From contig JACQDN010000013.1 of assembly GCA_016201105.1 (NCBI GenBank), forward strand, positions 36,986 through 100,985: a stretch of 64,000 nucleotides of DNA, given 5' to 3'. Numbering within the stretch: the stretch's first letter is position 1; each line of letters starts with the position of its first letter. The notes below the pieces were generated by a model. That model saw only the letters and a program-made list of their open reading frames with translations. It ran no database searches and was not told where the DNA came from. Below are positions 17,465 to 28,891 of the stretch, piece by piece. A program made the translations under genes and the position numbers. Source of the stretch: Pseudomonadota bacterium. GTDB taxonomy: Bacteria; Pseudomonadota; Alphaproteobacteria; Micropepsales; Micropepsaceae.

Positions 17465-17575
17465 GTTTTCCCCTATGTAAGCGGGGAGCCTAACATCAAG
17501 GCGGGCTACGGCCAATGCGATAGCCACTGCCGGTTAAGCCGTCCTATGCTGATCGGCAGAGAAGTGGAGGACGCC

Positions 17576-18559
17576 ATGGAATACGTAAAGCTCGGGAACA
17601 CCGGCCTCAAGGTCTCGCGCATCTGTCTGGGCACGATGACCTATGGTTCGCCGAAATGGCGCGATTGGATCCTGGACGAGGAAGCAAGCCGTCCTTTCAT
17701 CAAGAGCGCGCTGGAGGCGGGGATCAATTTCTTCGACACCGCGGACGTCTATTCCATGGGCGCGAGCGAAGAAGTGCTGGGCCGAGCGCTCAAGGATTTC
17801 GGCCCACCACGCGAGCAAGTCGTCGTCGCCACCAAAGTGTTCAGTCCCATGGGCGCTACACCCAACGAGGCAGGCCTTTCACGCAAGCATATCATGCATG
17901 GCATCGATAATTCCTTGAAGCGCCTGGGCATGGATTATGTCGACCTCTATCAAATCCACCGCTTCGATCCAACGACGCCGGTCGACGAAACCATCGAGGC
18001 GCTGCATGACGTGGTCAAAGCGGGCAAGGCGCTCTACGTCGGCGCGTCCTCGATGTATGCCTATCAATTTGCGAAATATCTCCATCGCGCCGACGCGCTC
18101 GGCAAGACGCGCTTCGTGTCCATGCAGAACCATTATAATTTGGTCTATCGCGAAGAGGAGCGTGAGATGATACCGCTCTGTCGCGAGGAAGGCATCGCCG
18201 TCATTCCGTGGAGTCCGCTGGCGCGCGGCTTCCTCGCCGGCAATCGCCGCCGCCAAGACAAGGGCGAGACCACACGCGCCAAGAGCGATGAGTTCGCGCA
18301 CATGATGTACTACAACGACGGCGATTTCGCGGTGGTCGACAAGCTGAGTGAAATCGCGCAAAAGCGCGGCGTATCAAACGCGCAAGTCGCGCTCGCCTGG
18401 CTCTTGAGCCGGCCGGGGGTTACGGCCCCCATCGTCGGGGCATCGAAGATGCCTCATTTGCAAGACGCCATTGCCGCAGCCTCGCTCAAACTGGAAGAGA
18501 CCGAGATCAAGGCGCTCAACGAGCCGTACACGCCCCATCGCGTGCTGGGCCACCGCTAG
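17576..18559 (+). CDS. Aldo/keto reductase
   Basis: 327 residues, a full-length NADPH-dependent TIM-barrel aldo/keto reductase. The catalytic Asp-Tyr pair is in FFDTADVYSMGASEE, the His is in LYQIHRFDPTTP, and the cofactor-binding end is GVTAPIVGASKMPHLQDA. It resembles the AKR group often annotated as L-glyceraldehyde 3-phosphate or pyridoxal reductases, but substrate cannot be assigned. ATG at 17576 has GTGGAGG 6 nt upstream. Confidence 0.9.
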   Translation: MEYVKLGNTGLKVSRICLGTMTYGSPKWRDWILDEEASRPFIKSALEAGINFFDTADVYSMGASEEVLGRALKDFGPPREQVVVATKVFSPMGATPNEAGLSRKHIMHGIDNSLKRLGMDYVDLYQIHRFDPTTPVDETIEALHDVVKAGKALYVGASSMYAYQFAKYLHRADALGKTRFVSMQNHYNLVYREEEREMIPLCREEGIAVIPWSPLARGFLAGNRRRQDKGETTRAKSDEFAHMMYYNDGDFAVVDKLSEIAQKRGVSNAQVALAWLLSRPGVTAPIVGASKMPHLQDAIAAASLKLEETEIKALNEPYTPHRVLGHR

Positions 18560-18564
18560 GGTGA

Positions 18565-20091
18565 TCAGTGCTGCGGTTTCTGGTTTTCCGGCGGCGTCTG
18601 TTCCGGCCCGGGAGTGGCAGGAACGGGCGCTACGGGTGAGGGCGTAGGCGCCGGCACCGCCGAGGTCGGCGCAGTGGTCGTTGCAGCCGATTGCGGAATC
18701 TTCTGTGTCGCATCGTCCGGATTTTCGGACCAGCCGCCGCCCAGCGCGTTGTGCAGTCCCACGATTGCCTGGATGCGCGCGAGCTTGATCTGCACTAGGC
18801 GGTCTTGCGCGGTGAACAGCGTCTGCTGCGACTGCAGCACTGTGAGCAGGTCCGCCACGCCTTCGCGATACTGGATTTCCGAAATGCGGAAGGCTTCCGC
18901 CGCCGCGTTCACTTGTTCGGTCGTCAGACGGTCCTGTTCAGCCAAGCTGGAGACCTGGCCAAGCGCGATTTCCACATCGGAGAACGCGTTCAGCACCGCC
19001 TTGCGGTAGTTCGCGATCAACTCTTCCTGGCGCGCGCGCGCCTGGCGGCTTTCCCCGATCAAGCGGCCGCCATCGAAGATCGTCTGCAGCAATGAGGCGC
19101 CGAGCGTGTAGCCGAAACTCGAACTCTTGAAGAGCGTCGACAGCGCCGCGCTGGTCACGCCGCCGGATGTTGTGAGGTTGATGATGGGGAAGAATGCCGC
19201 GCGCGCCGCGTCGACATTCGCATGCGCTGCGGCGAGATCGGCTTCGGCCTGTGCCACGTCGGGGCGGCGGCGAAGCAGTTCGGACGGAATTCCGGGGGCA
19301 ACGACCGGCGCGGCAATGCCGTCGAGATTCTGCGCGTTGACGTCAAAACCCTCCGGCAAACGGGCCAAGAGCAGGGCGAGAGCGTAGCGCGCCTCGCGCT
19401 CTTGCTGTTCGAGGGCCGGAATCTGGGCTTTCTGTCCGGAAAGCAGGGCCTGTTGCTGCGCAAGATCGAGCCGCGACGAAACACCATTGGTCACTTTGGC
19501 TTCGGTGATGGCAAGAACGCGCTCGGCGGCAGCGATGTTCGCTTTTGAAATCGAGACCCGCTCGCGAAGCGCCAGAACGTCGAAATAAGTGTTGGCGGTA
19601 TTGGCCGTGACCGTCAGGGCGACGATCTGCTGGGCGAAGTGCGAGGCTTTCAACGTTTCATTTGCGGCACGCAAATTGGACTGTGCGAGACCCCACAGAT
19701 CGAGTTGATAACTGGCGTTGAGCGACGCCCCAAACGTGGTGTGTCCGGGGCCGGTTTTCTTGCCGGTGCGTTGAGCGTTTCCACCCAAATCGATCGAGGG
19801 GAAAAGCGCGGATCCGGCTATGTCGGTCTGCGCGTCCGCTTCCAACACGCGTGCGGCAGCCGCGGCAAGATCGAGATTGTTCGTCTGGGCGCTGGCGATG
19901 AGCCCGTTCATCTCGTCGCTGTTGAAGCCTTTCCACCAGTCGGTTGACGGCCACACCTGTGCACCCGGCGTGACGGGGCCCACGAAACCCGAGGGGATGT
20001 CGTTGTCCTTGAGGACAATCGGGACGGGCGTGCACCCGGCGGCAACCAGCGCAAGTACGGCTATGGACGAGGTGCGGAGCAACGCATTCAT
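18565..20091 (-). CDS. RND efflux outer-membrane lipoprotein (NodT/OprM type)
   Basis: 508 residues. Lipobox LVAAGC at about 15-20, then the duplicated TolC-fold helices and beta strands of the outer-membrane efflux family (signatures WWKGFNSDEMNGLI, TYFDVLALRERVSISKANI, PSELLRRRPDVAQAEADLAAAHANV and LTVLQSQQTLFTAQDRLV). The C-terminal about 50 residues are a low-complexity Pro/Ala/Thr tail (PTPSPVAPVPATPGP), not usual for the family. It forms the outer channel of a tripartite pump. The immediately upstream gene is a decayed macB, so its original partner is lost and it may now serve another pump. Confidence 0.9.
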   Translation of the reverse strand: MNALLRTSSIAVLALVAAGCTPVPIVLKDNDIPSGFVGPVTPGAQVWPSTDWWKGFNSDEMNGLIASAQTNNLDLAAAAARVLEADAQTDIAGSALFPSIDLGGNAQRTGKKTGPGHTTFGASLNASYQLDLWGLAQSNLRAANETLKASHFAQQIVALTVTANTANTYFDVLALRERVSISKANIAAAERVLAITEAKVTNGVSSRLDLAQQQALLSGQKAQIPALEQQEREARYALALLLARLPEGFDVNAQNLDGIAAPVVAPGIPSELLRRRPDVAQAEADLAAAHANVDAARAAFFPIINLTTSGGVTSAALSTLFKSSSFGYTLGASLLQTIFDGGRLIGESRQARARQEELIANYRKAVLNAFSDVEIALGQVSSLAEQDRLTTEQVNAAAEAFRISEIQYREGVADLLTVLQSQQTLFTAQDRLVQIKLARIQAIVGLHNALGGGWSENPDDATQKIPQSAATTTAPTSAVPAPTPSPVAPVPATPGPEQTPPENQKPQH

Positions 20092-20096
20092 GGGGA

Positions 20097-20780
20097 CTAC
20101 TCGCTCGCGAGCGCGACCACAGGATCGAGCTTTGCCGCTTTCATAGCGGGTGCAAAGCCGAAAACAAGGCCCGTGGCCACGGCTCAGGTGAAGGCAAGAA
20201 TCATAGGAACTGCCGCAAACGATATCGGCGTGCCGAAGGCTGCAATCAATAGGCCGGCGCCCACGCCGGTCAAAATGCCCAGGACGCCGCCCAAGGCGCA
20301 ACCACGGTCGCTTCCGTAAGGAAATGCTGGAGGATATCGCGGGTACGGGCTCCCGTAGGCATGCGAATCCCTATTTCGTGAGTCCGTTCAGTAACGCTGA
20401 CAAGCATTGTGTTCATGACGCCTATGCCGCCCACGAGGAGTGAAATAGCAGTGACCGATGCGAGCAAAATTGTGAGCGTATTCTGCGCCATAGTGGCAGT
20501 TTGCAGAATCTCGGCCATGTAGCGGATGAAGAAATCTTCATTCCCGCTATGCCGGGCCTTTAATGTTGCGGTCCCGTTGTCTTGGACCGAACTCGTTGTA
20601 TTTCGATTGCTGACGGCGATGGTGATGAACCGCGTGTCGTGCTGCCAGAACACGTGCAACGTGCCTGTGGATAAGGGGATGAGGATGACGTCGTCGGCGT
20701 CAGCGCCGCGCGGTCGTGCCGTTGCTGGACATCTCCCCGATGACCGAAAGGGCACATTGTTCACCAACTGTCTTGGTCAA
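20097..20780 (-). pseudogene. macB: Decayed macB (ABC transporter permease) remnant
   Basis: The reading switches among frames but gives a clear MacB C-terminal half: LVNNVPF, then [13 protein letters not shown], then [21 protein letters not shown], the transmembrane block [63 protein letters not shown], and PAMKAAKLDPVVALASE. At least three frame changes are needed, and there is an in-frame TGA within the segment after ILAFT. The ATPase domain and first membrane helix are absent. It ends 5 bp before the start of the efflux lipoprotein, so the two once formed a macB-oprM-like operon. Confidence 0.85.
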
Positions 20781-20800
20781 ACTTCTTTTTGCGGGCACCG

Positions 20801-20836
20801 TGAAAAAAGAACGCGGCGCAAGGGCTGCGCCGCGTT
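20801..20836 (-). terminator. Rho-independent terminator after TPR gene
   Basis: A perfect 12-bp stem (GAACGCGGCGCA / TGCGCCGCGTTC, loop AGGGC or its complement) at 20809-20836, followed on the minus strand by TTTTTTC. It lies 30 bp past the stop of the TPR gene. Confidence 0.85.
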
Positions 20837-20866
20837 CCGAAAGACGGCATCGAGGGTAACGGGGGA

Positions 20867-21448
20867 CTACATGCCGTCGTTCTTCTGGCGAACAACCTTG
20901 AAGCGGGAGAGCTGTTCGCTTGCCAGCGTAAAGTCCGGTTGCAGCGCGACAGCTTTTTTGTAGTCTTCATAGGCGCCGCGGACATTGCCCAAGGCTTCAT
21001 AGGCGATTGCACGGTCGTAATAGGCGACGTGCGGACGCTTGGCGTTCAGCGCGATGCCCTTGTCGATATCGGTGACCGCGTCGTCGTAGCGCTTCATGAC
21101 GATGTAGGTCGCGCCGCGGTCGATATAGCCTTCCGCCAATGCAGGCACCTGGGTGAGACCTTCATTGTAGTCCGCCAGCGCTCCGTCGTGATCGCCAGCG
21201 CGGGAGCGAAGAATGCCGCGATTGATGTGCGTGGCCGCCCGGTCTGACTTTGTCAGCGCTATGTCATCGAGCGCCGTCGTACACGTGACGATGCCGTCCC
21301 TGGGATTGCCGCCGTATTCGGCGGCTTCATAGCAGCTTTGTGCTAGGCCGGCACCCAAGACCGTTACCGCCGCGTGTGCCTGCGATGCCGCCAGCAAGCC
21401 GAGGCTCAACGCGCCACCGGAGCAGATGATGAATTTGCGAATTTGCAT
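20867..21448 (-). CDS. Exported TPR repeat protein
   Basis: 193 residues. Signal peptide at about 1-26 (FIICSGGALSLGLLAASQAHA). Four tetratricopeptide-like repeats follow (for example RAATHINRGILRSRAGDHDGA, ALAEGYIDRGATYIVMKRYD, VAYYDRAIAYEALGNVRGA), giving a periplasmic protein-interaction scaffold. Two Cys (CYEAAEY, IVTCTTAL) near the start of the mature part could form a disulfide. The true partner is unknown. Terminated by the hairpin at 20801-20836. Confidence 0.8.
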   Translation of the reverse strand: MQIRKFIICSGGALSLGLLAASQAHAAVTVLGAGLAQSCYEAAEYGGNPRDGIVTCTTALDDIALTKSDRAATHINRGILRSRAGDHDGALADYNEGLTQVPALAEGYIDRGATYIVMKRYDDAVTDIDKGIALNAKRPHVAYYDRAIAYEALGNVRGAYEDYKKAVALQPDFTLASEQLSRFKVVRQKNDGM

Positions 21449-21646
21449 ATTGCCCTCTCCATTCGGAGCGTTCCAAGTTTCGCACCGGGGCCCCCAATCG
21501 TCCATGGCCAAACGTGCACGAATCCGTTACGGACAATATTCTTCACCACAGGGGAAAACGCTGGAAAGCTTTATGAATGAAGGGTTTTACGCGATAACCG
21601 GCCTCGTATCCCGATCCCTGCAACTTCACTTCGCTGTGAGGCTTCG

Positions 21647-21994
21647 ATGACCTGGACCTTTGTTACGCCTGTCTTGCTGCTGTGTGTTTCCAACGTCTTC
21701 ATGACGTTTGCCTGGTACGGGCAATTCCGCTTTCCCACGACACCGACCTGGATCCTCATCCTCGCGGGCTGGAGCATCGCGCTTCTGGAATATTGCTTCG
21801 CCGTGCCGGCCAACAAGATCGGCCACCAGGTCTATTCGGCCGCGCAGCTGAAGACGATGCAGGAGGTCATCACGCTCACGGTCTTCGGGATCTTTTCCAT
21901 CACATATTTGGGCGAATCGTTGAAATGGAATCATCTGGTCGCGTTCGGATTTCTTATCCTGGCGGCCTATTTCGGAGTGTCGAAATTTCCTTGA
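21647..21994 (+). CDS. DUF486/DMT family membrane protein
   Basis: 115 residues, four transmembrane helices (about 3-23, 32-52, 65-88, 92-112). It matches the DUF486 family, small EamA/SMR-like proteins (signatures FMTFAWYGQFRF, IALLEYCFAVPANKIG and YLGESLKWNHLVAF). Function is not established. ATG at 21647 lies shortly after AGGCTTCG; no partner gene in the same orientation. Confidence 0.85.
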   Translation: MTWTFVTPVLLLCVSNVFMTFAWYGQFRFPTTPTWILILAGWSIALLEYCFAVPANKIGHQVYSAAQLKTMQEVITLTVFGIFSITYLGESLKWNHLVAFGFLILAAYFGVSKFP

Positions 21995-22022
21995 ATCGTT
22001 CCAGAGCCCGCCAGCGAAGCCG

Positions 22023-22469
22023 TCAGTTCTTCCACGGGTCGTCGCTGAAGTCCGACACCGAGTGCATGGGAATCTTGATCACCTGCGTGCCCATGTAGAC
22101 ATAGAGCGTCGCTGCGTTGTTCTTCGGGTTCCATTCGAGTTGCGGCGCGACACCGCCGGGTTTGCGGAATATCTTGCCGTCGAAATCCATCTTGCGCGGT
22201 GCCACCGCATCCCAGCCCGATGCCAGTCCCCTGGCCAACCGTGTGCGGATGGCTTGGCGCTCGTCGTTCTGGACATTGGCAATGCCGACGGCATCGGGTG
22301 CGCTCAGGCGGACCGAAGCATCCGCCTGGGTTTCCACCCGGGCCACGATCAGCATGTCTTGGGATTCATAGATGCCTTCCCACCGCCCGGCCGGCGCCTT
22401 TTGGGCAGAACAGCCGGCAGCAGCGATCAAGCAGATCGCGGCGATCGTGAAAACCGCTGCAGCGCGCAT
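22023..22469 (-). CDS. Small lipoprotein of unknown function
   Basis: 148 residues. Lipoprotein signal with lipobox LIAAAGCS (Cys about 20). The mature part is beta-rich with GRWEGIYESQDMLIVARVE at the start and NNAATLYVYMGTQVIKIPMHSVSDF at the end, the look of a small lipocalin-like or DUF-type periplasmic beta protein. It converges on the DUF486 gene (28 bp apart). No motif allows a functional call. Confidence 0.65.
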   Translation of the reverse strand: MRAAAVFTIAAICLIAAAGCSAQKAPAGRWEGIYESQDMLIVARVETQADASVRLSAPDAVGIANVQNDERQAIRTRLARGLASGWDAVAPRKMDFDGKIFRKPGGVAPQLEWNPKNNAATLYVYMGTQVIKIPMHSVSDFSDDPWKN

Positions 22470-22624
22470 GGTTGCAGTCCGCCCAAGGTGCTCCGCGCAA
22501 TCTAGGCCCGCAGAATTGAAAAAGCGTAACAGCAAACTTAAGCCCTGCATCCAAGGCATTTCGGATCGGCGGCTGGTCGGCGGACTTGTTGGCTCCCCCG
22601 CCTCTTGATACTGAATATTTTTAA

Positions 22625-25671
<3,047 letters not shown>

Positions 25672-25896
25672 GCCGAACCGTAAGCTTGCATCATAAAAAG
25701 GCTGTAAACGCTGCCGGCCACAGCCTGTTGATGGCTGTTTGCAAGCGGAAAATCACAGCAGTTCCGTCTTGCCACCGGCCCTGAAATGGCGCGAGCATCG
25801 CTTCCTGCGGGGCGCGTGACGCGGCCCAGGACACTGGGAAAACAAGCGCCCGCCGCGCCTCGACCCCATGATTGAGCGGGGTGATGGAGGCGATTT

Positions 25897-27942
25897 ATGT
25901 CCAAAAAGAACGGAGGAAGTGGGCCACGTACAGTGGCCTTGGTGGGACCCTATGGCAGCGGTAAAACCACTCTTCTTGAAAGCATCCTGATGACCACCGG
26001 CGCGGTCCAACGAAAAGGCGCCATCCCCCAGAAGAACACCGTCGGCGATTTCAGCCCCGAAGCGCGCGCCCGCCAGATGAGCGTGGAAGTGAATTGCGCG
26101 ACGGCGAAATATCTCGACGAGACTTTCACCTTTCTCGATTGCCCCGGCTCCATCGAATTCCTCCAGGATTCGCTCAACGTGATGCAGGGCGTCGATGCCG
26201 TTGTCGTGGTGTGCGAACCCGAAGCGGCGAAGGTGCAGATGCTGAAGCCGTTTCTGAAACGCCTCGACGATCTCGCAATTCCACATTTTCTTTTTGTGAA
26301 CAAGATCGACAAGGCCGGCGGCGCTTTGCGCGACCTGCTCGGCATTCTGCAGGACGCGAGCGACAAGCCGCTGTTGTTGCGCCAGATTCCGATCTGGGAA
26401 AACGGCATCGTCACGGGATTTGTGGATCTCGCGCTCGAGCGCGCCTTCGTCTACCGCGAACACGCGCCCTCCGAATTGATCGAAATGAAAGGCGATGTGA
26501 AGGATCGCGAAAAAGAAGCTCGATTCCAGATGCTCGAACGCCTGGCGGACTACGACGAACATCTCATGGAAGAGCTGCTCTCCGACGTCGAACCGCCCCG
26601 CGATGAAATATTCTCCGACCTCGCCAAGGAGCTTGTCGAAGGGCTGGTCGTTCCGGTCCTGATCGGTTCGGCGGAACGCGACAACGGCGTGCGGCGCCTG
26701 CTGAAGGCGTTGCGCCATGAGGTTCCGGACGTGGCGGCGGCCGCCTCGCGGCTGGGCGTGAAGAGCGGTTCGGAGACCGTCGTACAGATTCTGAAAACCT
26801 ACCACTCTTCGCATGGCGGCAAGCTGAGTTTGGCGCGCGTGTTGACGGGCAGTTTGAAGGACGGCGCCGTGCTTCATCGCCGCGACGGGGGAGACGCGCG
26901 CGTCGGCGGCATGTTCGCACTCAAAGGTGACGCACAGACAAAGCTCACCGACGCCAAAGCGGGCGACACCGTCGCCCTCGGCCGATTGGAAGGCGTGCTG
27001 ACGGGCGAATTGCTATCGGGCGCCAAGGGGACGGCTCTGCCCAAGCTCGACATCGAGCAGTTGCCGCCGGTCTATCGCCTTGCGATCGAAGCGTCCGACC
27101 GCAAAGACGAAGTGAAGATCACCGCCGCCATCGGAAAACTGCGCGAGGAAGATCCGTCGTTGCACTTCGAGCAGAACGCCGAATTGCATGAAATGTCCTT
27201 GGTCGGGCAGGGCGAAATCCACCTGAAGGTCGCCGTCGAGAAGCTCCTCAGCAAATACGGTCTGCATCTGAAGACCAGCCGTCCCCATGTCCCCTACAAG
27301 GAAACGATCAAACGACCCGCATCGCAGCGCGGCCGGCACAAACGCCAGTCCGGAGGGCATGGCCAGTTCGGCGACGTGGTGATCGATATCAAGCCGCTTC
27401 CGCGCGGGACGGGGTTCACGTTCGAGGATTTGATCAAGGGCGGCGTGGTGCCCCGCCAATTCATTCCGTCCGTGGAAAAGGGCGTCATCGAATATCTCAA
27501 ACAGGGACCGCTCGGCTTTCCGGTCGTCGATGTTTCGGTCGCGCTCACGGACGGCTCCTATCACACGGTGGATTCTTCCGACGCCGCGTTTCAGACCGCG
27601 GCACGTATCGCCATGACCGAAGGCATGCCGAACTGCGCACCGGTTCTGCTCGAACCGATCATGCATGTGAAGGTCCACGTACCCAGCGATGCCACCGCCA
27701 AGGTGAACGGCGTCGTCAGCGGGCGGCGCGGTCAGTTGATGGGCTTCGACGCGCGCAACGGGTGGAAGGGTTGGGATACGGTCGAGGCGCAAATGCCGCT
27801 ATCGGAAATTCACGACCTCATCATCGATCTGCGCTCGCTGACGCAAGGTGTGGGCACGTTCGATGTGGCGTTCGATCACTTGGCCGAATTGACGGGCAAG
27901 TTGGCCGAGCAGGTGGTGGCGACCCGAAAGACAGCAGCCTGA
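25897..27942 (+). CDS. EF-G-like GTPase (FusA2 type)
   Basis: 681 residues, domain order as in elongation factor G: GTPase (P-loop GPYGSGKT at 17-24, DCPG about 86, NKID about 136), domain II, III (LREEDPSLHFEQN and LVGQGEIHLKVAVEKL), IV (HKRQSGGHGQFGDVVIDI) and V. It lacks several residues of canonical EF-G (for example the P-loop AHIDAGKTT is GPYGSGKT), so it is the divergent second paralogue often annotated fusA2 or translation factor Fus-like. Role on the ribosome is not established. The ATG at 25897 has GGAG at -8. HdeD family gene follows after 67 bp. Confidence 0.87.
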   Translation: MSKKNGGSGPRTVALVGPYGSGKTTLLESILMTTGAVQRKGAIPQKNTVGDFSPEARARQMSVEVNCATAKYLDETFTFLDCPGSIEFLQDSLNVMQGVDAVVVVCEPEAAKVQMLKPFLKRLDDLAIPHFLFVNKIDKAGGALRDLLGILQDASDKPLLLRQIPIWENGIVTGFVDLALERAFVYREHAPSELIEMKGDVKDREKEARFQMLERLADYDEHLMEELLSDVEPPRDEIFSDLAKELVEGLVVPVLIGSAERDNGVRRLLKALRHEVPDVAAAASRLGVKSGSETVVQILKTYHSSHGGKLSLARVLTGSLKDGAVLHRRDGGDARVGGMFALKGDAQTKLTDAKAGDTVALGRLEGVLTGELLSGAKGTALPKLDIEQLPPVYRLAIEASDRKDEVKITAAIGKLREEDPSLHFEQNAELHEMSLVGQGEIHLKVAVEKLLSKYGLHLKTSRPHVPYKETIKRPASQRGRHKRQSGGHGQFGDVVIDIKPLPRGTGFTFEDLIKGGVVPRQFIPSVEKGVIEYLKQGPLGFPVVDVSVALTDGSYHTVDSSDAAFQTAARIAMTEGMPNCAPVLLEPIMHVKVHVPSDATAKVNGVVSGRRGQLMGFDARNGWKGWDTVEAQMPLSEIHDLIIDLRSLTQGVGTFDVAFDHLAELTGKLAEQVVATRKTAA

Positions 27943-28009
27943 GAATGGTGTTTGCGCGTCCCCGGCCGGACGGCGGTCCGGCCGGTCCTTTCGACCGGAG
28001 CAAGAAGAC

Positions 28010-28570
28010 ATGAGCGAGCAAGCCCTCGACTTCACGCTGTTTCACACCAAACTTCACGCCGCCAGCCGATCGTTGCTGGGCTTCGGTCTCGCCATGGCTG
28101 CCCTTGGCGCGGCGGCGATCGCGTTCCCCATGTTCTCGACGTTCATCGCAGCGGGTCTCGTCGGCTGGGTGTTTTTGATTTCGGGAATCTTGATGTTTTT
28201 GAATGCCTTCTCGATACACGGCACCGGTCCGTTCTTCGGCGCGTTGCTCATCAGCCTGCTGTCGGTGGTGGCGGGTGCGTTTCTCGTATTCAATCCGCTC
28301 GCCGGCGAGGTCGGCCTCACGATCGTGATGGGTGCGGTGTTTCTGGTGCAAGGCGCCTACGAAATCGCCTTCGCGATGGAGATGCGTCCTCGCAACGGCT
28401 GGTTCTGGATGCTGATTTCGGGGCTCGCAAGTCTTGTGCTGGCCCTGGTGATCGCGGCCGGACTGCCCGCGATCTCCACCATCGTGCTTGGCATTTTGCT
28501 GGGCATCAATCTTTTGACCACGGGAATTGGCTATACGTTCATCGGCCTCGCCTTGCGCCAAGCCAAGTGA
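28010..28570 (+). CDS. HdeD/DUF308 family membrane protein
   Basis: 186 residues with six predicted transmembrane helices in three hairpin pairs, matching the HdeD family (signatures GWVFLISGILMFLNAF, SVVAGAFLVFNPLAGEVGLT and LVQGAYEIAFAMEMRPRNGW). Associated in enterobacteria with acid resistance, although the mechanism is unknown; in alphaproteobacteria the role is undefined. Probably in an operon with the upstream EF-G-like gene. Confidence 0.85.
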   Translation: MSEQALDFTLFHTKLHAASRSLLGFGLAMAALGAAAIAFPMFSTFIAAGLVGWVFLISGILMFLNAFSIHGTGPFFGALLISLLSVVAGAFLVFNPLAGEVGLTIVMGAVFLVQGAYEIAFAMEMRPRNGWFWMLISGLASLVLALVIAAGLPAISTIVLGILLGINLLTTGIGYTFIGLALRQAK

Positions 28571-28620
28571 GCCGATTCAAAAAAAGCCTGATGCGATCCC
28601 AGCAGTTCGCCACGCAGCTC

Positions 28621-28653
28621 AAAAAAAAAGCCGGGGCGATTTCTCGCCCCGGC
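28621..28653 (-). terminator. Strong rho-independent terminator
   Basis: Perfect 10-bp stem GCCGGGGCGA/TCGCCCCGGC with a TTTC (or GAAA) tetraloop at 28630-28653, followed on the minus strand by nine T (28629-28621). It faces the minus-strand small RNA candidate and the LysR gene and not the plus-strand HdeD gene. Confidence 0.9.
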
Positions 28654-28782
28654 ATAGGCTGCTTGGGTTGCAAGCGAACCATTGCTGGCTCGCAAGCAGC
28701 TTTCCGACCAAGGGGGTTGGCAGAAAGCCGGCGAAGGGGGTCCTTCGCAAATGGCAGACCATGGGGGGACGGTCCTGCCACA
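28621..28782 (-). ncRNA. Candidate structured small RNA with C-rich loops
   Basis: No convincing ORF lies in 28571-28891. On the minus strand four hairpins are stacked in order: 28779-28753 (GGCAGG-ACC stem, loop containing CCCCCC), 28748-28731 (perfect 7-bp GCGAAGG/CCTTCGC, loop ACCC), 28728-28699 (GCTTTC/GAAAGC with inner CCAA/TTGG, loop CCCCC) and 28700-28658 (8-bp GCTGCTTG/CAAGCAGC). They end in a perfect 10-bp hairpin and nine T. A candidate promoter is TTGAAA (28816-28811), 17 bp, CATTTA (28793-28788). The C-rich loops suggest pairing with Shine-Dalgarno sequences, as in other alphaproteobacterial regulatory RNAs. It could alternatively be the 3' end of the LysR transcript. Confidence 0.55.
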
Positions 28783-28891
28783 TCCGTTAAATGGGGTGCC
28801 AAAGTTTGCTTTTCAATGCCGGCGTGATAGCGCCTAACTTCCTGAAACTACGGGGAATTTTAACACTCCTGTCGCGCACAAGCGCAACGAC

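Noticed and set aside
28539..28802. 87-codon minus-strand frame across the small RNA candidate
   Set aside because: The sequence is organised as stacked hairpins with a terminator and no ribosome site; a coding reading does not explain that.
28794..28810. TGGCAC motif as a sigma-54 promoter before the small RNA
   Set aside because: The downstream element does not contain TTGC at the right spacing.
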